A stretch of 6,358 nucleotides of DNA from Bacillota bacterium (GCA_017619905.1 JAFZRK010000191.1:1-6358), one strand, 5' to 3'; counted from the stretch's first letter, positions 1 to 5,934 are shown. Numbers and translations are program-made. The notes: generated by a model not told the origin, from the sequence alone.

Positions 1-87
1 GACAGGACCCTCGCCCGCTGCTGCGACGCGGTGGCGGAGATCAGCGGAGCCATACCTACAATGTACAAAGGAGAGCTTCCTTTATGA
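1..87 (+). CDS. C-terminal end of a probable CobU (adenosylcobinamide kinase / guanylyltransferase), 5' truncated by window
   Basis: Only the last 28 codons are visible, in frame 1, ending in TGA at 85-87. The tail reads D-A-V followed seven residues later by I-P and then YKGELPL. In CobU enzymes the C-terminus has the pattern AD-x-V-x5-GIP followed by a basic residue, and the spacing of D, V, I and P here is the same, with alanine replacing the usual glycine. CobU phosphorylates adenosylcobinamide and then attaches GMP, just before CobS acts. The TGA overlaps the ATG of cobS (ATGA at 84-87), which implies translational coupling and supports a cobalamin role. The call rests on a short tail plus context, so another cobalamin gene is possible. 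Confidence 0.5.
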   Translation, partial: DRTLARCCDAVAEISGAIPTMYKGELPL

Positions 88-827
88 CACCTTTCTTCAT
101 GGCATGGATGATGTTCCTCGCCCTGCCCTGCCCCTCCAAAAAGTGGGACGACAGCAAGAGATCGCAGATGCTGGCGGCGTACCCGTTCATCGGCTTGATC
201 GTGGGCGGCATATGGCTGGGCATATATAAACTGTGCGAAGTGCTGCATCTGGGCGTTATCGGACTGGCTCTTACGGCCGTGCTGCCCTGGCTCGTGACCG
301 GCTTCATGCACATCGACGGCTTCATGGACTGCGCGGACGCGGTGCTGTCCTTCAAGGACAGAGAGAAGCGCGTGGAGATACTCAAGGACTCGCACGTGGG
401 GTCCTTCGCGGTGATCTGCACGGCAGTGCTCTGCATCTTCGTGTTCGCGGCATGGGTACAGACCGGATACAAAGCATACCTCTGGGCGCTGCTGCTGATA
501 CCGGTTGCGGTAAGGGCTGTCATATCCTTCTGCGTGCTGAGCTTTGAGCCCCTAAAGACCAGCGGCTATTCCGGAATGAAGAAGGACGGCGCCGACAAAG
601 GACGCGCGGCGTTCTGCATCATTCTGGCGGTAGTGTGCTGCGTTCTTGGCGTGCTGCTCTGCGGACTCCAGGGGATATCGGTACCGGCCGGAGCGCTCTG
701 CGCACTGGCAGTCGTGCTGGTAATAAGACACAATCTGGGCGGCATGTCCGGGGACATCTCCGGAAGCGCCCTCACCATAGGCGAGGCCTGCGCCGTGATA
801 GCGCTGGCGCTCACCGCAAACGTTTAA
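84..827 (+). CDS. cobS: Adenosylcobinamide-GDP ribazoletransferase (cobalamin synthase) CobS
   Basis: This integral membrane enzyme joins adenosylcobinamide-GDP to alpha-ribazole (or its phosphate), the last assembly step of the cobalamin lower loop. The 247-aa product matches the usual CobS length. Family motifs are plain: HIDG at residues 76-79 followed by D82 and D85, the acidic cluster expected to bind metal; ILKDSHVGSF at 99-108; and NLGGMSGDISG at 217-227. Hydrophobic segments lie at about 33-52, 56-73, 106-124, 130-153, 176-194 and 198-214, with one more at the C-terminus. The ATG at 84 is chosen because AAAGGAGAG at 67-75 lies 8 bases upstream and the start overlaps the previous stop codon. 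It lies in an operon between a CobU tail and a CobU-like gene. No damage is seen. Confidence 0.95.
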   Translation: MTPFFMAWMMFLALPCPSKKWDDSKRSQMLAAYPFIGLIVGGIWLGIYKLCEVLHLGVIGLALTAVLPWLVTGFMHIDGFMDCADAVLSFKDREKRVEILKDSHVGSFAVICTAVLCIFVFAAWVQTGYKAYLWALLLIPVAVRAVISFCVLSFEPLKTSGYSGMKKDGADKGRAAFCIILAVVCCVLGVLLCGLQGISVPAGALCALAVVLVIRHNLGGMSGDISGSALTIGEACAVIALALTANV

Positions 828-838
828 CGCAAAACGAA

Positions 839-863
839 GCGGCTGCCGGACTTCCGCAGCCGC
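839..863 (+). other. GC-rich intergenic hairpin between cobS and the CobU-like gene
   Basis: GCGGCTGC at 839-846 and GCAGCCGC at 856-863 form a perfect 8-bp inverted repeat around a 9-base loop. No T-run follows (the next bases are AGATCATCGA), so this is not a classical intrinsic terminator. It may be an mRNA stability or processing element that sets the relative expression of cobS and the genes after it. That role is inference; the repeat itself is directly visible. Confidence 0.6.
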
Positions 864-885
864 AGATCATCGATACGGAGCGATC

Positions 886-1290
886 ATGGAACTTGTAACA
901 GGCGGAGCGTTCCAGGGCAAACTGGACTACGCTATAAAAGAATACGGGTTTACGGACGCGGACGTCTGCGAATGCGCGGAGGACGCGGAGCCGGACTTTG
1001 CCGCGCCCTGCATCTGCCACTACGAAAGATACGTCATGCGCTGCCTCAGGGAAGGCAAAGCGCCCCGCACGGACTTTGCTGAAGTGTCTGATGCGCCGGA
1101 AACGGCAGACGGCGCTAACCCCGCGTCTCCCAAAGTCATCATAATGGACGACATCTTCTGCGGCGTGGTGCCGGCGGACCCGGAGCTTCGGGCCTGGCGC
1201 GAGCTCTGCGGACGCACCCTCACCGCCCTTTCGCAGAAAGCGGACAAAGTCACCCGCCTATTCTGCGGCATCCCCAAGACCCTGAAATAA
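886..1290 (+). CDS. Short CobU-like protein (adenosylcobinamide kinase / guanylyltransferase family) with a degenerate P-loop
   Basis: The 134-aa product is shorter than standard CobU (about 170-185 aa). The N-terminus carries GGAFQGKL at residues 6-13, where CobU normally has a P-loop of the GGxRSGKS type, so the serine that usually follows the lysine is lost. The C-terminal half follows CobU closely: IIMDDIFCGVVPADPELR at 85-102 corresponds to the CobU segment around NEVGxGIVP, and GRTLTALSQKADKVTRLFCGIP at 109-130 matches the C-terminal helix and GIP motif. HYERYV at 45-50 sits roughly where CobU has its nucleotide-accepting histidine region, but I cannot assign a catalytic residue with confidence. 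GGAG at 877-880, 5 bases ahead of the ATG, supports the start. Short proteins of this type are, to my memory, common in clostridial cobalamin operons. Function may be regulatory, partial or altered specificity, since a fuller CobU seems to sit upstream of cobS. Confidence 0.75.
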   Translation: MELVTGGAFQGKLDYAIKEYGFTDADVCECAEDAEPDFAAPCICHYERYVMRCLREGKAPRTDFAEVSDAPETADGANPASPKVIIMDDIFCGVVPADPELRAWRELCGRTLTALSQKADKVTRLFCGIPKTLK

Positions 1291-1318
1291 CGACGGCCCT
1301 GCCGGACCCGCAAACACC

Positions 1319-1918
1319 ATGAAACTTTATCTTCTGCGCCACGGACAGACCGAGGCGAACGTAACTCATACCTACTGCGGCATCACGGACATGCCGCTCT
1401 CCCCCGAAGGCGAAGAACAGCTTAAGGAAAAGCGCCTCGCCGGCGGCTACCCTGACGTCTCCGGGCTCGACGTCTACACCACCGGCCTCGCAAGGACCGA
1501 GCAGACCCTGCAGATTCTTTTCGGCGACGTTCATCACAAGATCAGAAGATCCTTCCGCGAGATGGACTTCGGCATCTTCGAAGGAAAAAGCTACTACGAG
1601 ATCAAGGACCTGCCGGAATACCAGGCGTGGATCAGCGGCGACCAGATGAAAGAGCGCTGCCCCGGCGGCGAGAGCGGAAACATGATGATGGCCCGCCTGC
1701 TCCGAGGCCTCGGGCCCCTTCTGAAAAAAGGCCGCGACGCTCTTGTCGTGTGCCACGGCGGGAGCATAGCCATGCTCTTCGGACGCTTCTTCACGGACAC
1801 CGGCCTCAACTGGTACGAGATCCAGCCCGCGAACGGCGAGGGCTTCCTGATAGAGTTCGACGGCGCCCGTCCCGTCCGCTGGGAAAGGTTCCCGTCCGCA
1901 AAGAACACCTCAAAATGA
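1319..1918 (+). CDS. cobC: Histidine phosphatase family protein, probable alpha-ribazole phosphatase CobC
   Basis: The 199-aa product is a phosphoglycerate-mutase-like (histidine) phosphatase. It shows the RHGQT motif at residues 7-11 with catalytic H8, R59 in GLARTEQT, the acid E81 in the FREMDFG motif, and the second histidine H146 in VVCHGG. These are the expected catalytic residues, and the length fits CobC. CobC removes the 5'-phosphate from alpha-ribazole phosphate or cobalamin phosphate, so its position after cobS fits. Family members differ widely in substrate, so the specific role comes from context. The start at 1319 puts MKLYLLRHG at the N-terminus, as is usual. I see no good Shine-Dalgarno sequence upstream (CGCAAACACC precedes the ATG), although the previous stop is only 28 bases away, so translation may depend on coupling. 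It ends at TGA 1916-1918, just before an AT-rich gap. Confidence 0.85.
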   Translation: MKLYLLRHGQTEANVTHTYCGITDMPLSPEGEEQLKEKRLAGGYPDVSGLDVYTTGLARTEQTLQILFGDVHHKIRRSFREMDFGIFEGKSYYEIKDLPEYQAWISGDQMKERCPGGESGNMMMARLLRGLGPLLKKGRDALVVCHGGSIAMLFGRFFTDTGLNWYEIQPANGEGFLIEFDGARPVRWERFPSAKNTSK

Positions 1919-1947
1919 TGAAATCTTCATATCATTTACACATTTTG

Positions 1948-1956
1948 TGGTATAAT
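1948..1956 (+). promoter_or_regulatory. Extended -10 promoter for the lipoprotein transcription unit
   Basis: TGGTATAAT at 1948-1956 matches the extended -10 form TGnTATAAT exactly. It lies in an AT-rich gap (about 1913-1977) that contrasts with the GC-rich coding DNA around it. No good -35 box is found at 16-18 bases; TTCATA at 1926-1931 is a poor match at 19 bases, which fits a promoter relying on the TG extension. Transcription would begin near 1963, leaving a leader of about 28 bases with GGAG at 1978-1981 before the ATG at 1991. Confidence 0.75.
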
Positions 1957-1990
1957 GATTTGTAAAACAATACATGTGGAGACGAATGAC

Positions 1991-3061
1991 ATGAAAAAGA
2001 CACTTAAGATCGTATCCCTGCTGCTGATCCTGGCCATGGTCCTGAGCGCCTGCGGCAAAACGACGGAAGAAGACACGGCATTCAGCTACAGCAAGCCCTA
2101 CGCAGACAACGGATACTGGAAGGACCTCACCGCTTCCGAGTACGTAAAGATCCCGGATCTTACCGCCATGAAGATCGACCAGAGCGAGATAGACGCACAG
2201 ATAGCCATGTTCCTGGCCTACTATCCGGACAGCAAGGAAGTGGAGGACCGCGCGGTCATCGACGGCGACAGCGTCAACATAGATTACGAAGGCAAGATCG
2301 ACGGAGTCGCTTTCGAGGGAGGCAGCACCGACGGTCTGGGAACCACCGTAACGATAGGCGTTACCAATTACATAGACGGTTTCCTGGATCAGCTGGTAGG
2401 CCACTTCCCCGGCGAGATCTTCGACATAAACGTAACCTTCCCGAATCCCTATCCTGACGAAGAAAACAACAAGCCGGAGCTTGCGGGCAAGGACGCCGTA
2501 TTCACCATCAAGATCAACTACATAGTGGAATACGAGCTGCCCGAGTGGAACGACGAGTTCGTAGCAGGCAACCTGTACTCCCTCTACGGATGGCAGACCG
2601 CTGCCGAGGCCGAGGAGAACATCAAGGCCGTCATAGTTGAGGACTATCTGCTGGACAATTCCGAATTCCTGAAGGACGTTCCTCAGGAGATGATCGACTA
2701 CCTTACGGACCTGCGCCTCAACTACTACGAGAGCTACGCATCGGCATCCAACATAGAGATCAATTCCTTCCTGCAGTACTATCAGATAGCGGAATCCGTG
2801 GAAGCTTTCCGCGAGTCCTACAAGGAAGAAGCTACCGAAGGATCCAAGTTCAACCTTATCTATCAGGCCGTGGCGGAAGCAGAGGGCTACACCGTCAGCG
2901 AGGAGGAGGTAAAGCAGTACTTCCTGGATATGAACGGCGTGGAGGATTACTCGGAATACGAGACGGCTTTCGGTCTTCCGTACATAAAAGCGGTCATCAT
3001 GTACGAAAAGATGAGCAACAAGCTGGTCGAGACCGCGCTCGGCAACGCAAGCAAAAAGTAA
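1991..3061 (+). CDS. Exported trigger-factor-like FKBP-type peptidyl-prolyl cis-trans isomerase lipoprotein
   Basis: The 356-aa product begins with a lipoprotein signal: lysines at 2-3, a hydrophobic stretch at about 7-18, and the lipobox LSAC with lipidated C21. Residues about 90-180 form an FKBP domain of the trigger-factor type: GDSVNIDYEGKIDG, then FEGG, a TIG strand, YIDGFLDQLVG at 127-137, PGE, VTFP at 148-151 and ELAGKDAVFTI at 163-173. A mainly helical C-terminal region (about 185-350) resembles the trigger factor chaperone domain. The ribosome-binding N-terminal domain of true trigger factor is absent. It probably folds exported proteins at the outer face of the membrane, a role like PrsA; this is inference. 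An in-frame ATG at 1955 exists but lies inside the -10 box and would bury the signal peptide, so ATG 1991 with GGAG at 1978-1981 is preferred. Confidence 0.88.
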   Translation: MKKTLKIVSLLLILAMVLSACGKTTEEDTAFSYSKPYADNGYWKDLTASEYVKIPDLTAMKIDQSEIDAQIAMFLAYYPDSKEVEDRAVIDGDSVNIDYEGKIDGVAFEGGSTDGLGTTVTIGVTNYIDGFLDQLVGHFPGEIFDINVTFPNPYPDEENNKPELAGKDAVFTIKINYIVEYELPEWNDEFVAGNLYSLYGWQTAAEAEENIKAVIVEDYLLDNSEFLKDVPQEMIDYLTDLRLNYYESYASASNIEINSFLQYYQIAESVEAFRESYKEEATEGSKFNLIYQAVAEAEGYTVSEEEVKQYFLDMNGVEDYSEYETAFGLPYIKAVIMYEKMSNKLVETALGNASKK

Positions 3062-3084
3062 TTATTTAATAAAGGAGCACTAAA

Positions 3085-3363
3085 ATGGCAGATCCCAAGA
3101 ACAATCCCGCGATCGAAGACGAGGCAGAATTCATAACTCTGGAGTTCGAGGACGGCATCGAAGTAGAAGCCGAGATCATGGGCATCTTCGAGGTCGACGG
3201 CAAAGAGTACATTGCTCTTATCCCGGACGACGATTCCGACGACGTCTATCTCTACGGCTACAACGAAGTATCCGAGGAAGAGTTCGAGCTCATCGACATC
3301 GAGGACGACGACGAATTCGACAAGGTCGTCAAGGTATTCGAAGAGCTCACCGACGAAGAGTAA
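3085..3363 (+). CDS. DUF1292 family acidic protein (YrzB-like)
   Basis: This 92-aa protein matches the DUF1292 pattern: an ITLEFEDGIEVEAEIMGIFEV core (about 17-37), GKEYIALIP at 39-47, an acidic linker, then VYLYGYNE at 54-61 and a terminal FELIDIEDDDEFDKV region. It is extremely acidic: 36 of 92 residues are D or E, with only 4 lysines and no arginine, cysteine, histidine or tryptophan. The family is widespread in Bacillota and has no established biochemical role. AAAGGAG at 3071-3077 lies 7 bases before the ATG, a strong site. It follows the lipoprotein stop by 23 bases with no visible promoter, so the two are probably cotranscribed. In Bacillus the homologue yrzB sits near yrzL and yrrK; that neighbourhood is not seen here. 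Confidence 0.85.
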   Translation: MADPKNNPAIEDEAEFITLEFEDGIEVEAEIMGIFEVDGKEYIALIPDDDSDDVYLYGYNEVSEEEFELIDIEDDDEFDKVVKVFEELTDEE

Positions 3364-3365
3364 CA

Positions 3366-3411
3366 CCGGAACACGTACCGGCTGAAAGCGCCGCAACGCG
3401 CAAGCTGCGCG
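3366..3411 (+). other. Two short hairpins in the DUF1292-dehydrogenase gap
   Basis: The gap 3364-3426 holds an imperfect palindrome, CCGG at 3366-3369 and CCGG at 3378-3381 with AC/GT pairs inside. After it comes a perfect 6-bp stem, CGCGCA at 3397-3402 with TGCGCG at 3406-3411 around a 3-base loop. An alternative stem pairs GCCGC at 3390-3394 with GCGGC at 3409-3413. No T-run follows; instead the ribosome binding site GGGAG (3415-3419) comes 4 bases after the second stem. The structure could modulate translation of the dehydrogenase or mark an mRNA processing point. Role uncertain. Confidence 0.45.
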
Positions 3412-3426
3412 GCAGGGAGCGATAAA

Positions 3427-4812
3427 ATGAAACACTACGATATAATCATCGTAGGTGCAGGAGCCGCGGGAGTCTTCATGGCTTACGAGCTGACCAAACT
3501 CAGCTGCGGCGCCGATGTTCTTGTTATCGAAAAAGGCGCGCCCTTAAAGGAACGCGCATGCCCCATTGCCAAAGGCCTTACCGATAAATGCATCCGCTGC
3601 AATCCGTGCCACATAATGAACGGCTACGGAGGCGCGGGTTCCCTGTCCGACGGAAAGTACAATATCACCACCAGCTTCGGTGGTGATTTGCACGTCTACG
3701 TAGGGGAAGACAAGGCGATGGAGCTCATGGAATACGTGGACAGCGTGCTGTGCAGCATGGGCGGCGCGGACGCGGTTCTCTATTCCACCGAGAACAAGGA
3801 ACTGAAGACCCTGGCCCTAAGGCACGGTCTGCACCTTCTGGACGCCAAGGTAAGACATCTGGGCACCGACAGGAACGTAAAGATCCTGGGGAACATCTTC
3901 GAGTACGTAAAAAAGGGAGCGGAGTTCCGCTTCCGCACGTCTCTCGAGACCGTTGAAAAGACCGACGACGGCTTCATCGTAAGGACTTCCGGCGGCGAGG
4001 AGTTCTCGTGCACGGACCTGGTGCTTGCAATAGGCCGCAGCGGTTCGAAGATGGGCCAGGAGATATGCGCCAAGCTCAACATACCCACAAAGAGCAACCG
4101 CGTGGACCTGGGTCTTCGCGTGGAGCTTCCGGCGGAGATATTCAAGCACATTACCGACGAGGTCTACGAAAGCAAGCTGGTCTACATCACCGAGAAGTAC
4201 GGCGACCGCGTGCGCACCTTCTGCATGAACCCCTACGGCGAAGTCGTGTCTGAGAACACCAACGGCATAGTGACGGTCAACGGCCACAGCTACGCGGACC
4301 CGGCCCTGCGCACGGAGAACACCAACTTCGCGCTGCTGGTGGCCAGCCGCTTCACCGAGCCCTTCCACAACAGCAACGAGTACGGCGAGTCCATAGCCCG
4401 GCTCTCCAACATGCTGGGCGGAGGCGTTCTGGTGCAGCGCTTCGGAGACCTTGTGAAGGGCCACCGTTCCAACGAGAGCCGCATGGCCAAGAGCTTCACC
4501 AGACCGACGCTCAAGGCCACCCCGGGCGACCTTGCCCTGGTGATGCCAAAGCGCCAGCTGGACGACATAATCGAGATGATCTACGCTCTGGACAAGATAG
4601 CTCCGGGCACCGCCAACGAGGACACCCTGCTCTACGGCGTGGAGGTGAAGTTCTACAACTCCACCGTGGAAGTGGACGGGAATCTGGAGACCCCGGTGAA
4701 GGGCCTCTACATGCTCGGCGACGGCTCAGGCGTAACGCACAGTCTGTCGCAGGCATCGGCCAGCGGCGTGCACGTGGCAAGAAGGTTGGCGGAGAAATAC
4801 AAGAACGCGTAA
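3427..4812 (+). CDS. FAD-dependent dehydrogenase (COG2509-type NAD(P)/FAD oxidoreductase)
   Basis: The 461-aa product opens with a Rossmann dinucleotide-binding motif, GAGAAG at residues 10-15, and acidic E35 at the end of the second strand, which binds the ribose of FAD. A cysteine cluster follows at C45, C55, C58 and C61 (CIRCNPC), leading into GYGGAGSLSDGKYN at 66-79, the signature of the poorly characterised COG2509 family. AIGRSG at 201-206 and the C-terminal GLYMLGDGSG at 426-435 complete the FAD-binding fold. The spacing CX9CX2CX2C could hold an iron-sulfur cluster, but that is inference. The substrate is unknown; the enzyme is expected to be cytosolic since there is no signal peptide or membrane segment. 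GGGAG at 3415-3419 lies 7 bases before the ATG. It is the last gene before a strong terminator. Confidence 0.88.
   Translation: MKHYDIIIVGAGAAGVFMAYELTKLSCGADVLVIEKGAPLKERACPIAKGLTDKCIRCNPCHIMNGYGGAGSLSDGKYNITTSFGGDLHVYVGEDKAMELMEYVDSVLCSMGGADAVLYSTENKELKTLALRHGLHLLDAKVRHLGTDRNVKILGNIFEYVKKGAEFRFRTSLETVEKTDDGFIVRTSGGEEFSCTDLVLAIGRSGSKMGQEICAKLNIPTKSNRVDLGLRVELPAEIFKHITDEVYESKLVYITEKYGDRVRTFCMNPYGEVVSENTNGIVTVNGHSYADPALRTENTNFALLVASRFTEPFHNSNEYGESIARLSNMLGGGVLVQRFGDLVKGHRSNESRMAKSFTRPTLKATPGDLALVMPKRQLDDIIEMIYALDKIAPGTANEDTLLYGVEVKFYNSTVEVDGNLETPVKGLYMLGDGSGVTHSLSQASASGVHVARRLAEKYKNA
3664..3687 (+). repeat. Perfect 9-bp inverted repeat inside the dehydrogenase gene
   Basis: ATCACCACC at 3664-3672 pairs perfectly with GGTGGTGAT at 3679-3687 around the 6-base loop AGCTTC. 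It lies in codons encoding roughly NITTSFGGD, just after the SDGK motif, and TT continues past the stem. A 9-bp perfect stem within conserved coding sequence may be chance, or may cause pausing of polymerase or ribosome. The repeat is directly visible; any function is speculative. Confidence 0.6.
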
Positions 4813-4839
4813 GCGGAAAACGCTGCCGGTGGATCAGCG

Positions 4840-4893
4840 AAAAACGCAATAACAAACACGCCCTGTCCGGGCGTCTTTTATCATGCGTTTTTT
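4840..4893. terminator. Nested bidirectional intrinsic terminator between convergent genes
   Basis: The core hairpin is ACGCCC at 4858-4863 and GGGCGT at 4869-4874 with loop TGTCC, followed by CTTTTA on the + strand. An outer stem pairs AAAAACGCA at 4840-4848 perfectly with TGCGTTTTT at 4884-4892, giving a second T-run for + transcription (4888-4893) and a matching T-run for minus-strand transcription read through 4844-4840. The minus-strand side after the core is also T-rich (TGTTTGTTATTG). It lies 27 bases after the + dehydrogenase stop and about 40 bases beyond the minus-strand stop, so it should end both units. Confidence 0.85.
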
Positions 4894-4910
4894 AGCGGGC
4901 GGATCGCCGG

Positions 4911-4926
4911 CGGCCGGGCGGCCGGG
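4911..4926. repeat. Tandem 8-bp repeat CGGCCGGG x2
   Basis: CGGCCGGG occurs at 4911-4918 and again at 4919-4926, in a very GC-rich patch between the terminator and the stop codon of the minus-strand gene. On the minus strand it can fold as CGGCC/GGCCG. It may be a simple slippage product; no function is evident. Confidence 0.5.
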
Positions 4927-4933
4927 TCATTGG

Positions 4934-5920
4934 CTACCAGACGGCTTTGGTATAGATCTCGTAATACTTGTAATACGGGAACGGCCAGCGGGTATTCTCA
5001 GAAATGCCGTCACTGCTGACTACAGTCTGCACAACTCCTTCCAGACTGCATCTTATCAGGCCCATGAACTCCAGACCGGACGGTCCGAACACCCATACCG
5101 CCTGCGAACAGGGCATGTAGTCTATACCGATCACCTCACCTGCATCGTTCCTTATGGCATGCACATTATCCCTCTGAACGACCGCGAATCTGTCTTCGTT
5201 GGAAGAAGCGGCTATAAAACCGGTCCCGCGGGCAACGAAAAAGTTCTCCCCTTTGAAAGTGAACTGCCTGTCCGGGATGTTTATCATTTCTCCGTCCGCG
5301 GTAACGCAGCAGACAAAATCTTTGGCGACCAACCAGCCGTAAACAGGATCGCGCGCAGAATAGTCCTGTACTAATGCCACGGCCACTGACTCCCGGCCCG
5401 CGAAAAGCTTGGGGTACTCGGAGCCGGAGGCATCGCGTTCGCATAACGTAACGCTGTGAAGCACGGTACCGGTGGCCGCATCCGTAACATCCAGACAATA
5501 GTACCCGTCCTTCGGGTATGCCTTGTACACATACTTGCCGTTCAGGTCCGCCATCTGTGGGCTCTGCCTTGCGACTATATCTTTATCGACCATCTCGTCC
5601 GGCCACGGCTTCATAAGGCCAAGATCGTCGTAGACCGCGTCCCGCTCGGAGCTCATGGAAGTGATCTCCACTGCCCCGCCCGAGATCTTCATATCGACCT
5701 TCCAGGTATAGTATTTGCTGCCATTGTTATACTGTTCGTCCTGCAGCATGAAGACGCAGTCTTTTATCTCCAGCCCCTCTGCCGCGGACGGATCTCCGTA
5801 GAACGTTTCCAGCCGGAACTCCGGTCTTTCCGCGGAAGCGCTTATCTTTCCCTCCGCATGGACCGCGAACGCGCCGAAGACGACGATCAGGGCCAGTATC
5901 ACTATCAGTATCTTTTTCAT
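4934..5920 (-). CDS. Secreted protein of unknown function (328 aa)
   Basis: I do not recognise a family. The N-terminus is a clear Sec signal peptide: two lysines, a hydrophobic core at residues 4-18 and a likely signal peptidase I site after VHA at 20-22. There is no lipobox and no later membrane segment, so the protein is probably released or held at the surface by a partner. The mature part has seven cysteines (55, 142, 160, 204, 205, 271, 291), many aromatic residues and alternating short hydrophobic stretches with D/N-G turns (for example about 138-160, 200-215 and 228-266). This suggests a mostly beta fold, perhaps propeller-like; this is inference. A near-ideal AGGAGGT (5934-5928) lies 7 bases before the ATG at 5920-5918. 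It follows the membrane-protein gene by 13 bases, so the two are probably cotranscribed and act together. The antisense frames are shadows. Confidence 0.8.
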   Translation of the reverse strand: MKKILIVILALIVVFGAFAVHAEGKISASAERPEFRLETFYGDPSAAEGLEIKDCVFMLQDEQYNNGSKYYTWKVDMKISGGAVEITSMSSERDAVYDDLGLMKPWPDEMVDKDIVARQSPQMADLNGKYVYKAYPKDGYYCLDVTDAATGTVLHSVTLCERDASGSEYPKLFAGRESVAVALVQDYSARDPVYGWLVAKDFVCCVTADGEMINIPDRQFTFKGENFFVARGTGFIAASSNEDRFAVVQRDNVHAIRNDAGEVIGIDYMPCSQAVWVFGPSGLEFMGLIRCSLEGVVQTVVSSDGISENTRWPFPYYKYYEIYTKAVW

Positions 5921-5927
5921 TTGCCCT

Positions 5928-5934
5928 ACCTCCT
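5928..5934 (-). promoter_or_regulatory. Consensus ribosome binding site touching the upstream stop codon
   Basis: On the minus strand AGGAGGT runs from 5934 to 5928, and its first base is the last base of the TGA (5936-5934) of the upstream membrane-protein gene. A ribosome terminating there sits on the Shine-Dalgarno site of the secreted-protein gene, which favours translational coupling and fixes the start at 5920. Confidence 0.8.

Noticed and set aside
1..83. Cobalamin riboswitch ahead of cobS
   Set aside because: The sequence before cobS is coding and overlaps its start; any riboswitch would lie upstream of the window.
56..523. 155-aa open frame on the minus strand opposite cobS
   Set aside because: It overlaps clear CobS motifs on the other strand, has no recognisable domain, and looks like a shadow of GC-rich codon usage.
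1250..1756. 168-aa minus-strand open frame opposite the phosphatase
   Set aside because: The + strand encodes all the catalytic motifs of a histidine phosphatase; the antisense frame has no family features.
1918..1930. Small hairpin ATGAA-ATC-TTCAT after cobC as a possible terminator
   Set aside because: The 5-bp A/T-rich stem is too weak and has no T-run directly after it.
1935..1940. TTTACA as a -35 box for the promoter at 1948-1956
   Set aside because: It is only 10 bases from the -10 box, far too close for a standard sigma-70-type promoter.
1910..2404. 164-aa minus-strand open frame opposite the lipoprotein gene
   Set aside because: It overlaps a strong + promoter, a signal peptide and an FKBP domain on the other strand.
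2947..3435. 162-aa minus-strand open frame over the DUF1292 gene
   Set aside because: Its leucine/valine/aspartate-rich product is the mirror of the acidic DUF1292 codons; no independent support.
3817..4464. 215-aa minus-strand open frame inside the dehydrogenase
   Set aside because: Low-complexity product rich in A, V, L and H, antisense to a well-supported enzyme.
4883..5374. 163-aa + strand open frame starting in the terminator
   Set aside because: It begins inside the terminator and is antisense to the secreted-protein gene, which has a signal peptide and a consensus ribosome binding site.
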